Assembly: GCA_900541855.1 (NCBI GenBank) | Contig: UQLD01000026.1 | Coordinates: forward strand, 1 to 34,711 | Direction: 5' to 3' | Length of the DNA stretch: 34,711 nt | DNA from: an uncultured Collinsella sp. | GTDB lineage: Bacteria > Actinomycetota > Coriobacteriia > Coriobacteriales > Coriobacteriaceae | Shown: positions 1 through 6,124 of the stretch, piece after piece | How positions within the stretch are numbered: position 1 is the first letter of the stretch | How the letters are laid out: each line of letters opens with the position of its first letter | Notes under the pieces: model-generated | What the model was told of the DNA's origin: nothing | The model's database searches: none | Seen by the model: the letters and a program-made list of their open reading frames with translations, nothing else | Translations under genes and position numbers: made by a program

Positions 1-186
1 TATAGCCGTGCAACGGAAAAGAGCCGCCCTTTCGGACGACTCAAACTGTAATGGGTCTTTCTCATACGCTCGATACGTCTGAACCGTCACACCCAAAGCG
101 GCAGCTATTGACTCCTGATTGAACTTCGCCGCCTCTTCAATAAACGGCTTCTGTCGGCTCTCTCGGATTGCCTTGAGCTCTTTCAT
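1..186 (-). CDS. Small helix-turn-helix DNA-binding protein, Cro/XRE-like (partial, runs off the left edge)
   Basis: The reading frame opens with ATG at 186 behind a strong ribosome site (GGGAGGAGG, about 4-5 nt upstream) and stays open for 62 codons to the window edge. Residues about 25-45 read QESIAAALGVTVQTYRAYEK, which is the shape of an XRE-type helix-turn-helix with the recognition helix near VQTYRAYE. It is divergent from the repressor at 306, as in lambda-like cI/cro pairs. The shared gap contains three operator-like repeats and a good promoter for this gene. The role as Cro-like regulator or antirepressor is inferred from position. The C-terminus is unknown. Confidence 0.7.
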   Translation of the reverse strand, partial: MKELKAIRESRQKPFIEEAAKFNQESIAAALGVTVQTYRAYEKDPLQFESSERAALFRCTAI

Positions 187-212
187 CTGACCTCCTCCCT
201 TTCGTTGACCTA

Positions 213-241
213 ATAGTACTTTATTTTCCCTAGCATGGCAA
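213..241 (-). promoter_or_regulatory. Promoter of the leftward HTH gene
   Basis: On the minus strand there is a -35 TTGCCA (241-236), a 17-bp spacer, and a -10 TACTAT (218-213). The start codon follows at 186. The leftmost operator-like repeat (224-241) covers the -35 and most of the spacer, so a protein bound there should block this promoter. This is read directly from the sequence; no transcription data are available. Confidence 0.6.
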
Positions 242-287
242 TTACTTTTCTCTAGTTTGGGAAATTATTTTTCTGTAGCATGGAAAA
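224..287. promoter_or_regulatory. Three tandem operator-like repeats
   Basis: Three similar sites of 18-19 bp lie at 224-241, 246-264 and 269-287. They share the pattern TTTTCyyTAG..TGG.AAA, and the common TAG core recurs at 231, 253 and 276. The spacing is therefore 22 and 23 bp, close to two helix turns, which would place bound dimers on the same face. The third copy has inverted ends TTTTC/GAAAA. Three operators between divergent regulator genes is the classic lambda-type switch layout. The likely ligands are the repressor at 306 and/or the HTH protein at 1-186. Confidence 0.6.
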
Positions 288-305
288 CTAAGGAGGTAGA
301 TGGTT

Positions 306-929
306 ATGGAGTTCTCTACCAGATTGAAGCGGATACGCTTAGATTCAGGCCTTACTCAGGCAGAACTTGCCGACAAACTCGGAATAACAAACAGGGCTGT
401 AGGTGCCTGGGAAAGCGGCAGATCAAAGCCGCGCCTCGACAAAATGAAGGAACTTGCAGTTCTGTTCGACACCACGGTAGCTGACCTCATGGGAGAGGAC
501 GCCACCGAGGCCGCCATCAGCGGCACCTCGCGCATGGTCCCCCTGCTGGGCTTCGCGCACATGGGCGAGCCGTGCGACGAGGGCAGCCTCGCCGACGAGG
601 TCGAGGTCCCCGCCTCCATCGCCGACGCGCACCCGCGCGGGTTCATGGTCCACGCCCAGGGAGGGTGCATGGACAACCGTTTCCCCCACGACGCCCTGCT
701 GCTCGTCGACCCCGACATGGAGCCGGTCAACGGCCAGCCGGTGCTCGCCGAGACGTCCGACTACGGCGCCGTGGTGCGCAACTACACCCGGGGCCGCTCC
801 ACGGTCATGCTCACGGCGGACAGCCACAGCGGCGAGTACGACGACATCCTAGCCGGGCCGTGCGACGAGCCCGTGGTCTGCAAGGGCCGCGTGGTCTGGT
901 ACATGGGCGAGCGGGACGAGAGACAGTAG
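306..929 (+). CDS. XRE-type repressor with a degenerate LexA/S24 C-terminal domain
   Basis: The N-terminus (residues 5-62) is a typical XRE helix-turn-helix, with LTQAELADKLGITNRAVGAWE as its HTH core. Residues about 77-200 resemble the LexA/S24 peptidase fold of phage repressors. The start at 306 is preferred over ATG 300 because AAGGAGG at 290-296 lies 9 nt upstream of it. The expected catalytic residues are altered. The usual GDSM serine is GGCM (C121), the lysine position reads VVRNY (R158), and the Ala-Gly cleavage bond appears as M86-G87. It may therefore not self-cleave in the RecA-dependent way. GC content rises sharply after the HTH domain, around 490. Repressor function is inferred from domains and position; confidence in the family is high. 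Confidence 0.85.
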   Translation: MEFSTRLKRIRLDSGLTQAELADKLGITNRAVGAWESGRSKPRLDKMKELAVLFDTTVADLMGEDATEAAISGTSRMVPLLGFAHMGEPCDEGSLADEVEVPASIADAHPRGFMVHAQGGCMDNRFPHDALLLVDPDMEPVNGQPVLAETSDYGAVVRNYTRGRSTVMLTADSHSGEYDDILAGPCDEPVVCKGRVVWYMGERDERQ

Positions 930-952
930 GAACGGAAAAGAGGTGGGAACGC

Positions 953-1738
953 ATGAGGCCATTAGCTTTGGATGGCGTGCGGGCATATTACGAATCGGGA
1001 AACGGTGCCACCTTCGGCGGCGAGGAGTTTAATGTCTACTGCGACGAGAGCTGCCATCTCGAGCACGATCGCTTCAAGGCGATGTCGCTCGGGGCGGTAT
1101 GGTGCCCCAAATCGAAAGTCAGGGAGATAAGCAGGCGCCTCGTGGAGATAAAGGCGAGGCATGGCGTCGGGATGGGCTCCGAGGTCAAGTGGACGAAGGT
1201 GTCGCCATGCAACTACGACCTCTATGTCGACATCGTCGACTATTTCTTCGATGACGACGACCTGCACTTCAGGGGTCTTGTAGTTCCCGACAAATCAAAG
1301 CTGGACCACGCCCGCTTCAACCAGGACCATGACCTCTGGTACTACAAGATGTACTTCACGATGCTGAAGACCATCTTCTCCCGCGACGCGCGGTACTACG
1401 TCTATATCGACATAAAGGACACCCATTCCGGGCGAAACGCCCAGAAGCTCGAGAACGTGCTCGCGAACGACGCGTACGATTTCAACCATGAGATCGTGAG
1501 GAGGGTGCAGCCCATACGCTCCGACGAGGTCCAGCTGATGCAGCTCGTTGACATCCTTACCGGCGCCATCGCGTATCGCCACAACCACGACGCCATCATG
1601 CCATCGGATAGCGTCACGAAGATTAGGCTCATCAATAGAATTATCCAGAGGTCGGGCCTCTCCCTCGTCAAGACCTCGCTCCTCAGTGAAAAGAAGATGA
1701 ACCTGCTGATCTGGCAGGCCGGGGGAATCACATCATGA
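953..1738 (+). CDS. DUF3800 domain protein (RNase H-like fold, function unknown)
   Basis: This 261-residue protein carries DUF3800 hallmarks: YCDES near residue 29-33 (D31, E32), LGAVW at 47, SEVKWTKVS at 76-84, YIDIKD at 151-156 and QLVDILTGAI at 197-206. The family is thought to adopt an RNase H-like fold, and D31, E77, D153 and D200 are candidate metal ligands. The start at 953 was chosen because GAGGTGG lies just upstream. The frame is open further upstream, but only antisense to or overlapping the repressor. The stop overlaps the start of the next gene (ATGA at 1735), so the two are translationally coupled. DUF3800 genes are common on mobile elements, but no activity can be assigned from the sequence. 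Confidence 0.8.
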   Translation: MRPLALDGVRAYYESGNGATFGGEEFNVYCDESCHLEHDRFKAMSLGAVWCPKSKVREISRRLVEIKARHGVGMGSEVKWTKVSPCNYDLYVDIVDYFFDDDDLHFRGLVVPDKSKLDHARFNQDHDLWYYKMYFTMLKTIFSRDARYYVYIDIKDTHSGRNAQKLENVLANDAYDFNHEIVRRVQPIRSDEVQLMQLVDILTGAIAYRHNHDAIMPSDSVTKIRLINRIIQRSGLSLVKTSLLSEKKMNLLIWQAGGITS

Positions 1739-2367
1739 ACTGTTGCTGGATACCGCCCATGGTCGAAAGGGACAGTTCGCGTCCCTGGAGCGAATACGAC
1801 GCTCTTGTCTATAGCGTCTTCAGGCATGATTTCATCGAGGGCAGGCCCGTCTACCACGGGAAACCGGTAAAGATACGGTACCAGCCCATGCTGGAGGGAC
1901 GGCCCGAAGCCTTCTGGCACCTAACCTGCAGGGACTACGATCATAAGTCGGGTCTGCCAGAGGACCGTGTGCCAGATCTCGAAAGGTGCAGGCGTATCAG
2001 ATGGCCGAAGGCGTTCATTGAGAATGCTGAGAGGTGCCCCAACAGTCCCGACTGCGGAGGCGTTATAGCCTGGAAGGCGGAGCATCGCGCAAGGAAGAGC
2101 CGCAATGGCACCCAGATAAGGGAACGGATTAAGTTTTACCTTGAGGAAGAGAGCTACATTGTCGTATTCGAGCCGAGAGAGCACTACTGTCTGCTGATAA
2201 CCGCATATTACGTCGACAACGACCACAGCAGGAAGATGATTGAGCGCGAGATGGCGAGAAACCACGCCGAAAAAGCAGGAGGCGCTGTTTGGGCGCCTCC
2301 AGAGGACTCCTTCACACACACGGTGGATGAGCTATCCCGATTATCGCCCCATCGCGGCGAAATGTAA
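1735..2367 (+). CDS. Uncharacterised protein coupled to the DUF3800 gene
   Basis: I do not recognise this 210-residue protein with certainty. It is rich in charged and aromatic residues and has no signal peptide or membrane segment. Four cysteines (C65, C85, C101, C107) could form a small metal site. The C-terminal part contains RERIKFYLEEESYIVVFEP followed by EHYCLLITAYYVD (149-161). This loosely recalls the end of small RelE/barnase-like (BECR-fold) nucleases found on phages; that is an impression only. The start ATG overlaps the DUF3800 stop, which argues for a joint function. A GC-rich 8-bp hairpin (2278-2300) lies inside the coding sequence. The 3' end is followed by a 222-nt gap before the integrase. 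Confidence 0.65.
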   Translation: MNCCWIPPMVERDSSRPWSEYDALVYSVFRHDFIEGRPVYHGKPVKIRYQPMLEGRPEAFWHLTCRDYDHKSGLPEDRVPDLERCRRIRWPKAFIENAERCPNSPDCGGVIAWKAEHRARKSRNGTQIRERIKFYLEEESYIVVFEPREHYCLLITAYYVDNDHSRKMIEREMARNHAEKAGGAVWAPPEDSFTHTVDELSRLSPHRGEM

Positions 2368-2427
2368 ACCGAACACGTTGTGGAGATTGGGGGCCGGCAA
2401 GGGTGAGACCCCATGCGTCTAAATCTA

Positions 2428-2534
2428 GGGAGGTGATGCCCGTGAAAGCGAAAAATCTCGGGACCGCGGGCTGATGCCGCTGCCCCGAGACCAAGGAGAC
2501 GGCCCCTGCACTTTGGAACGTGAGACGGGGCCGT
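2428..2534 (+). promoter_or_regulatory. Structured leader with a micro-ORF upstream of the integrase
   Basis: A near-perfect ribosome site GGGAGGTGAT (2428-2437) sits 8 nt (counted from GGAGG) before GTG 2442, which opens a 10-codon frame ending TGA at 2474. That frame runs into a hairpin with arms TCTCGGG (2456-2462) and CCCGAGA (2484-2490), itself containing an inner GCGG/CCGC stem. A second perfect 8-bp hairpin follows (ACGGCCCC 2499-2506, GGGGCCGT 2527-2534). The integrase itself, starting at 2590, has no good ribosome site. A leader-peptide or attenuation control of integrase expression is inferred. Neither hairpin has a T-tract, so simple termination is unlikely. Confidence 0.4.
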
Positions 2535-2589
2535 GGTCAGAACCGGGCGAAACGGAGAATAAGCCCGCGATCTGAACGGATCTGATTAT

Positions 2590-3717
2590 ATGACAAAGAA
2601 GCAGCGCCGCCGCGTCTGGGGCTCCGTGACCGAGATGAGGCGCGGCAAGAAGTACGTCCTGCGCTGGATGCAGAACACGCCACAGGGCCGCAGGCGCAAG
2701 ACCAAGACCGTGTACGGCACCTACCGCGAGGCGTGCGCGGAACTCGACCGCATCCACGTCGAGCACGCCGACGACGCCCCCGTGCCAACCATAGCCAAGG
2801 CCTACGAGACGTGGCTCGTCCCCAAGATGGCCGCACAGGTCGAGGCGGGGACGCTCGCCCCCAACACCCGCGACCTCGTGCTGCGCTCGTGGAAGAACTA
2901 CGTCGGACCCCGCTGGGGCGCAATGCCCGTCGACCAGCTCCGCGCCGTCGAGCTGCAGGACTGGCTGCTGTCACTGCCCGCTGCCACCGCCGACACCGCC
3001 CTGCTCACCCTGCGCAAGGTCTACGCCTGCGTCTCGACCTTCATCCGCCTGCCGCTCGACCCGTTCGCCGCCAGCGTCAGGTACACCATGCCCACCCGCA
3101 AGACCCGCGAGCGCTCGAAGCGCGTCTACACCCTCGACGAGGCCCTGGGCGTCCTCGACGAGCTGCGCGGCAACCCCCTGGAGCCCGCGTTCATCCTCGC
3201 GTGCTTCGGCTCCTGCCGTTCGGGCGAGTCGCTGGGCGTGCGCACCGAGGAGGTGCTGCGCTGGGAGCGTAGCGGCACCGTCCTCGCCTCCGCCGACATC
3301 TGCCGCCAGATGCAGCAGTCCGGCACCGAGCCGGTGGGCGCCCTCAAGACCGCCAAGTCCGCCCGCACCGTCGTGATCTTGCCGCAGGCCGCCGACCGCC
3401 TCGTCGAGATAGCGGCCGCCCGCGCCGCCGAGGGCCGCGAGTGGCTGAGCGACCGGGGCGACGGGCTGCCCATGAACCGGAGCATCTGCAACGACCGCTG
3501 GCGGAAACTCTGCGCCGCCCGCGGCATCGAGCACATCCCGTGGTCGAACCTCCGCAACTCATGGCGTACGATAGCGGAGGTCGAGCTTCGCCTGCCGTGG
3601 GACCTCATAGAGATGCTGATGGGCCACGCCCTTCCCGGCGTGTCGGGACGGCACTATATCCGACCCACCGCCGAGCAGGTCGTCCGCGCCGCCTTCGACG
3701 CGCTTGGGATAAGTTAG
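2590..3717 (+). CDS. Tyrosine recombinase / integrase
   Basis: This 375-residue protein has a basic N-terminal arm-binding region (residues 1-60), a core-binding SAM-like domain (about 65-165) and a C-terminal catalytic domain. Catalytic residues that can be placed are R210 (SCRSGESLG), a lysine in LKTAKSART (K253 or K256), R322 (WSNLRNSW), H346 (LMGHALPG) and the nucleophile Y356 (GRHYIRP). The histidine of the usual H-x-x-R box is replaced by S319. Such substitutions occur in this superfamily, so it may still be active. It is the last gene of the element and should catalyse integration and excision at an attachment site in or near 3718-4107. No clear ribosome site precedes ATG 2590. Confidence 0.9.
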   Translation: MTKKQRRRVWGSVTEMRRGKKYVLRWMQNTPQGRRRKTKTVYGTYREACAELDRIHVEHADDAPVPTIAKAYETWLVPKMAAQVEAGTLAPNTRDLVLRSWKNYVGPRWGAMPVDQLRAVELQDWLLSLPAATADTALLTLRKVYACVSTFIRLPLDPFAASVRYTMPTRKTRERSKRVYTLDEALGVLDELRGNPLEPAFILACFGSCRSGESLGVRTEEVLRWERSGTVLASADICRQMQQSGTEPVGALKTAKSARTVVILPQAADRLVEIAAARAAEGREWLSDRGDGLPMNRSICNDRWRKLCAARGIEHIPWSNLRNSWRTIAEVELRLPWDLIEMLMGHALPGVSGRHYIRPTAEQVVRAAFDALGIS

Positions 3718-3788
3718 GATATTCCCCCGCAAAGCCGCAGGTAGATGGCACGCCATTAGTTGTGGCAGTACTAAGATTCGCAGTCCAA

Positions 3789-3825
3789 AACCACCGCAAA
3801 GGGGACAGACACCTTTGCGGTGGTT
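3789..3825 (-). repeat. Perfect 14-bp inverted repeat, possible minus-strand terminator
   Basis: The arms AACCACCGCAAAGG (3789-3802) and CCTTTGCGGTGGTT (3812-3825) are exact reverse complements around a 9-nt loop, GGACAGACA. On the minus strand the hairpin is followed by TTTT, so it could end leftward transcripts coming from the hydrolase gene at 4108-4767. The AACCACC/GGTGGTT ends are shared with the two hairpins flanking the IS200 transposase at 10290. Whether it is a terminator, a REP-type dispersed repeat or a transposon remnant cannot be settled here. Confidence 0.6.
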
Positions 3826-3835
3826 CCCACAGACA

Positions 3836-4051
3836 TCTCGATCCGTAACAGTTAGAGTCCATTTTTCGGCCCACCTGTTACAGATTGAGACATTCAAATT
3901 CTGCCGAGAAGATAATCTCGATCTGTAACAGTAGATCGGCAAAATCGACCCTAGATGTTACAGATCGAGACAAACGACCGATATCAACCTGAATAATCTC
4001 AATCTGTAACATCTAGCCCGTTTTCGGCCTTACAGCTGTTACAGATCGAGA
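3836..4051. repeat. Array of three 55-bp palindromic units
   Basis: Units lie at 3836-3890, 3916-3970 and 3997-4051, each exactly 55 bp, separated by 25 and 26 bp (period 80-81). Each has 15-bp arms of the form TCTCGATCTGTAACA and TGTTACAGATCGAGA around a 25-bp centre. The middle unit is perfect; units 1 and 3 differ from it at two and one arm positions. The centres also match: units 1 and 3 run CTAG..C..TTTTCGGCC on the plus strand, while unit 2 aligns when reversed, so orientation alternates. This is the organisation of REP/BIME-like intergenic repeats. Protein-binding (integrase or origin) sites are an alternative. Confidence 0.75.
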
Positions 4052-4107
4052 CAAACCAACGAAACAAGCCGCCGCAAGGGAAACTTTTGTACTGGTTTGG
4101 GGCTGCG

Positions 4108-4767
4108 CTACTCACCGAGCATCTCTTGGAGCTTGGCTGCCACGGCATGTCCCAAGCTCTCGTGGCCTTCGGGCATCATGTGCAGATAATCGATATCGCC
4201 CGGCTCGGCAAAGTCGGCGGCATTCAAAAAGTCGCAGCCAAACTGCTCAGCCACATGCGCGTAGTACTCACCAAAATGTTCCGAGGCTTCTACGGAATGC
4301 TCGTCAAAATCGGTCATATATACGTCGGCGATCTGCGGCTTAATCTTGATAGGCGCCATCAGCAGAATCCGTGGGCAGGGCGCGGCATCGGTCCAGGCAA
4401 ACGCGCGGACGGCGCGAATCAGTGCCATGGCGCCACGGGCGATATCGGAGGCTGTCACGCCAAAGACCGTCTTGCAGTCGTTGGTGCCCAGCATAATCAC
4501 GATCGCGTCCAGCGGCTTATGGGCTTCGAGCAGCATCGGCAGCGCGCGAATGCCGTTGAGGTTGGTGTCCAGATGGCACATATCGTCGCGCACCGTCGTG
4601 CGACCATTTAGGCCTTCCTCAATCACATGCCAACCCTCACCCAGGTCACGCTGCACCACACCGCACCAGCGCACATCCTGCGCATAGCGCACTGCGGTGC
4701 CGTCGCGCATACCCGCCGGATCATAGCCATAGGTGTTGCTGTCACCAAAGCACAGAACGTTTTTCAT
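4108..4767 (-). CDS. SGNH/GDSL-family hydrolase (lipase/esterase type)
   Basis: This 219-residue protein begins with the block I motif CFGDSNTYGYDP (nucleophile S10). It has N54 in the block II region (EGLNGRTT), G94-T-N-D97 for block III and D193-x-x-H196 with PEGH for block V. It therefore has a complete SGNH serine-hydrolase set. There is no signal peptide, so it acts in the cytoplasm, probably on ester or acetyl groups of small substrates; the substrate cannot be named. The start at 4767 has only a weak GGGGAA ribosome site. It follows the PARG-like gene across a terminator at 4786-4821, so it is probably transcribed separately. It is the first intact host gene beside the integrated element. 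Confidence 0.88.
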   Translation of the reverse strand: MKNVLCFGDSNTYGYDPAGMRDGTAVRYAQDVRWCGVVQRDLGEGWHVIEEGLNGRTTVRDDMCHLDTNLNGIRALPMLLEAHKPLDAIVIMLGTNDCKTVFGVTASDIARGAMALIRAVRAFAWTDAAPCPRILLMAPIKIKPQIADVYMTDFDEHSVEASEHFGEYYAHVAEQFGCDFLNAADFAEPGDIDYLHMMPEGHESLGHAVAAKLQEMLGE

Positions 4768-4785
4768 CTTGAGTTCCCCATTCCG

Positions 4786-4821
4786 TAAAAAGCCGACGGG
4801 AGCAATCCCTCCCGTCGGCTT
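4786..4821 (-). terminator. Rho-independent terminator after the PARG-like gene
   Basis: On the minus strand AAGCCGACGGGA (4821-4810) pairs with TCCCGTCGGCTT (4801-4790) around an 8-nt loop, and TTTTT follows at 4790-4786. The 12-bp stem plus T-run is a textbook intrinsic terminator just downstream of the stop at 4846. Confidence 0.85.
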
Positions 4822-4845
4822 GGCATATCACATCGCGCGCACCGC

Positions 4846-5985
4846 TTACAGGTACTTGCGCCAGTCGTCCTCGTCCTCATCGTCCTCGGCTGCTGCCTGG
4901 GCCTGCTCGGCGGCACGAGCGGCTGCGGCGCGGGCGGCAACCTGGGCATAGGACTCCTCGTTGCGCTCGGGGAAGTTTGCCAGCACGTGCTCGAACTTGG
5001 CAAAATCCTCGTCCCAGCGCGTAGAGGGCACGGCAAAGAAGACCTGCTTGACCTTGAAGTCGCCCGATGCGAGCTCCTTGCGGAAGAGCTCGGCCACGGC
5101 CTCGGCGTCAAAGCCGTTGTTCTCGCAGCCCCAAGCACCCAGTACGAGCTTCTCGCGGCCCAGCTCATCGCAGATAGCAAGCACAAAGCGAATGCGGTCG
5201 CGCAGGGCGTCAAGCAAGGCATCGTCGCTCACGCGGTACTCCTGGCGAGCACGCTTGGCGTTGGGTGCAGCGGCGACGATTACGTCGGCATAGGCGTGCA
5301 CATGCTTGCAGTCGAAGCGCACCGCGGGCACCACCAGCGCACGGTTGCGGTACAGCTCACAGTTGATGTTACGGCGACGGTTCTCGCCGTACCATTTACG
5401 CTGCTTATCAAGGACATTGTACAGATACGAATCGGCGCACAGCGTGGCCTCCTGGCCCAGATAGCCCTGGATGTAGCCACCGCCCGGATTGGTGAACGAG
5501 GCAAAGGCAAGCACAGCCATGTCGCAGAACTGCGCGTAGCCTCGACCGTTATCCAGAATGGCCTGCGTGGCAGAGGCGTCGAGCACGGTGACCTCGGGCA
5601 GGACCGGAGCGGGCTCCTCGGCGGCAGGCGCGGGCTCGGCTTCGGTGGCCTCCTCGACGGGCTCGGGCGCCACCTCGGCATCGACCGCAGCCTCGACCTC
5701 AGCAGCCTCAGTAGCCTCGACCTCGGCAGCCTCGACGTCCTCGGCAGCTTGCTCCTCAGCAGCCGCTGCCTTCTGGACCCTGGTCTTCATCGCCGCGACA
5801 AAACCGGCAGGCATACCATCGAACTCGCGCACGCCGGCAAGCGAACGCTCGATGTCCTTGGCACAGGCCTCGGACACAGCCGTCACATGGCACTCGGCGG
5901 CCTTGGCACGTGCCTCACGCTTGGGATTGGGCTGACCCGCTCGGTTGGACCTGCGGTTACGGTTCCTGCTGTCGACGTCTGCCAT
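4846..5985 (-). CDS. TIGR02452-type microbial poly(ADP-ribose) glycohydrolase-like protein with acidic linker
   Basis: The 379-residue protein carries the bacterial PARG macrodomain signature FTNPGGGYIQGYLGQEATLC (residues 164-183; GGG 168-170, Q178-E179), followed later by GAWGCENNGFDAEAVAELF. Members of this family remove ADP-ribose from proteins. The usual double acid after Q is Q-E-A here, so one of the two glutamates is missing. The first 35 residues are basic (RNRNRRSNR). Residues 73-130 form a low-complexity Ala/Glu/Pro linker, and residues 345-379 a second Ala/Glu/Asp-rich tail. Both flanking regions look like additions to the core domain. The start is ATG 5985 behind GAAAGG. A terminator follows. 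The family call is firm; the target proteins are unknown. Confidence 0.82.
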   Translation of the reverse strand: MADVDSRNRNRRSNRAGQPNPKREARAKAAECHVTAVSEACAKDIERSLAGVREFDGMPAGFVAAMKTRVQKAAAAEEQAAEDVEAAEVEATEAAEVEAAVDAEVAPEPVEEATEAEPAPAAEEPAPVLPEVTVLDASATQAILDNGRGYAQFCDMAVLAFASFTNPGGGYIQGYLGQEATLCADSYLYNVLDKQRKWYGENRRRNINCELYRNRALVVPAVRFDCKHVHAYADVIVAAAPNAKRARQEYRVSDDALLDALRDRIRFVLAICDELGREKLVLGAWGCENNGFDAEAVAELFRKELASGDFKVKQVFFAVPSTRWDEDFAKFEHVLANFPERNEESYAQVAARAAAARAAEQAQAAAEDDEDEDDWRKYL

Positions 5986-6050
5986 ACATGGCCACCTTTC
6001 CTGTCGCTGCCGCTATCGGCTTTTCCCATCCATGATACCCCGCCGCACAC

Positions 6051-6075
6051 ATAAAGACGGTCCCGAAGGACCGCC
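6051..6075 (-). terminator. Terminator after the Bax-inhibitor-type gene
   Basis: On the minus strand GGCGGTCC (6075-6068), loop TTCG, GGACCGTC (6063-6056) and TTTAT form a short GC-rich hairpin with a stable tetraloop and a weak T-run, 50 nt after the stop at 6125. Confidence 0.7.
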
Positions 6076-6124
6076 TTTCGCATCGTTTTACCGTGTCCGG
6101 CAGGAAGCATCGCAATGCCGCGCT

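Larger units (their letters stand above)
1..3717. mobile_element. Right-hand part of an integrated element (prophage or integrative element remnant)
   Basis: This stretch has the layout of one arm of an integrative element: divergent small HTH gene and repressor, operator repeats between them, two accessory genes, then a tyrosine integrase as the last gene. The genes after it (from 4108) are ordinary chromosomal genes on the opposite strand. The left end is outside the window, so no pair of attachment sites can be compared. No tRNA gene is visible next to the integrase. The right boundary must lie somewhere between the integrase stop and the hydrolase gene ending at 4108. No structural phage genes are seen here, so phage, ICE or small satellite element cannot be distinguished. 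Confidence 0.6.
3718..4107. other. Gene-free junction between the element and the host chromosome
   Basis: No plausible gene lies in these 390 bases on either strand. The content is a strong 14-bp hairpin (3789-3825) and three palindromic 55-bp units (3836-4051), both described separately. The first 70 bases after the integrase stop show no tRNA and no obvious repeat. The attachment site of the element is expected here, but cannot be fixed without the left end. Confidence 0.6.

Noticed and set aside
572..952. N-terminal extension of the DUF3800 gene
   Set aside because: The extra 127 residues overlap the repressor in another frame and are Arg/Pro/Gly junk. A proper start with ribosome site exists at 953.
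3718..3790. tRNA gene as integration site
   Set aside because: No cloverleaf arms or TPsiC-like box could be found next to the integrase.
3836..4051. Possible CRISPR array
   Set aside because: The repeated pieces are 15 bp, occur as inverted pairs, and the segments between arms are related to each other rather than unique; no cas gene is present.
4987..6054. 355-codon plus-strand frame opposite the PARG-like gene
   Set aside because: It is antisense to a gene with a recognised active-site motif; the Leu/Gly/Asp repeats mirror the Ala/Glu linker.
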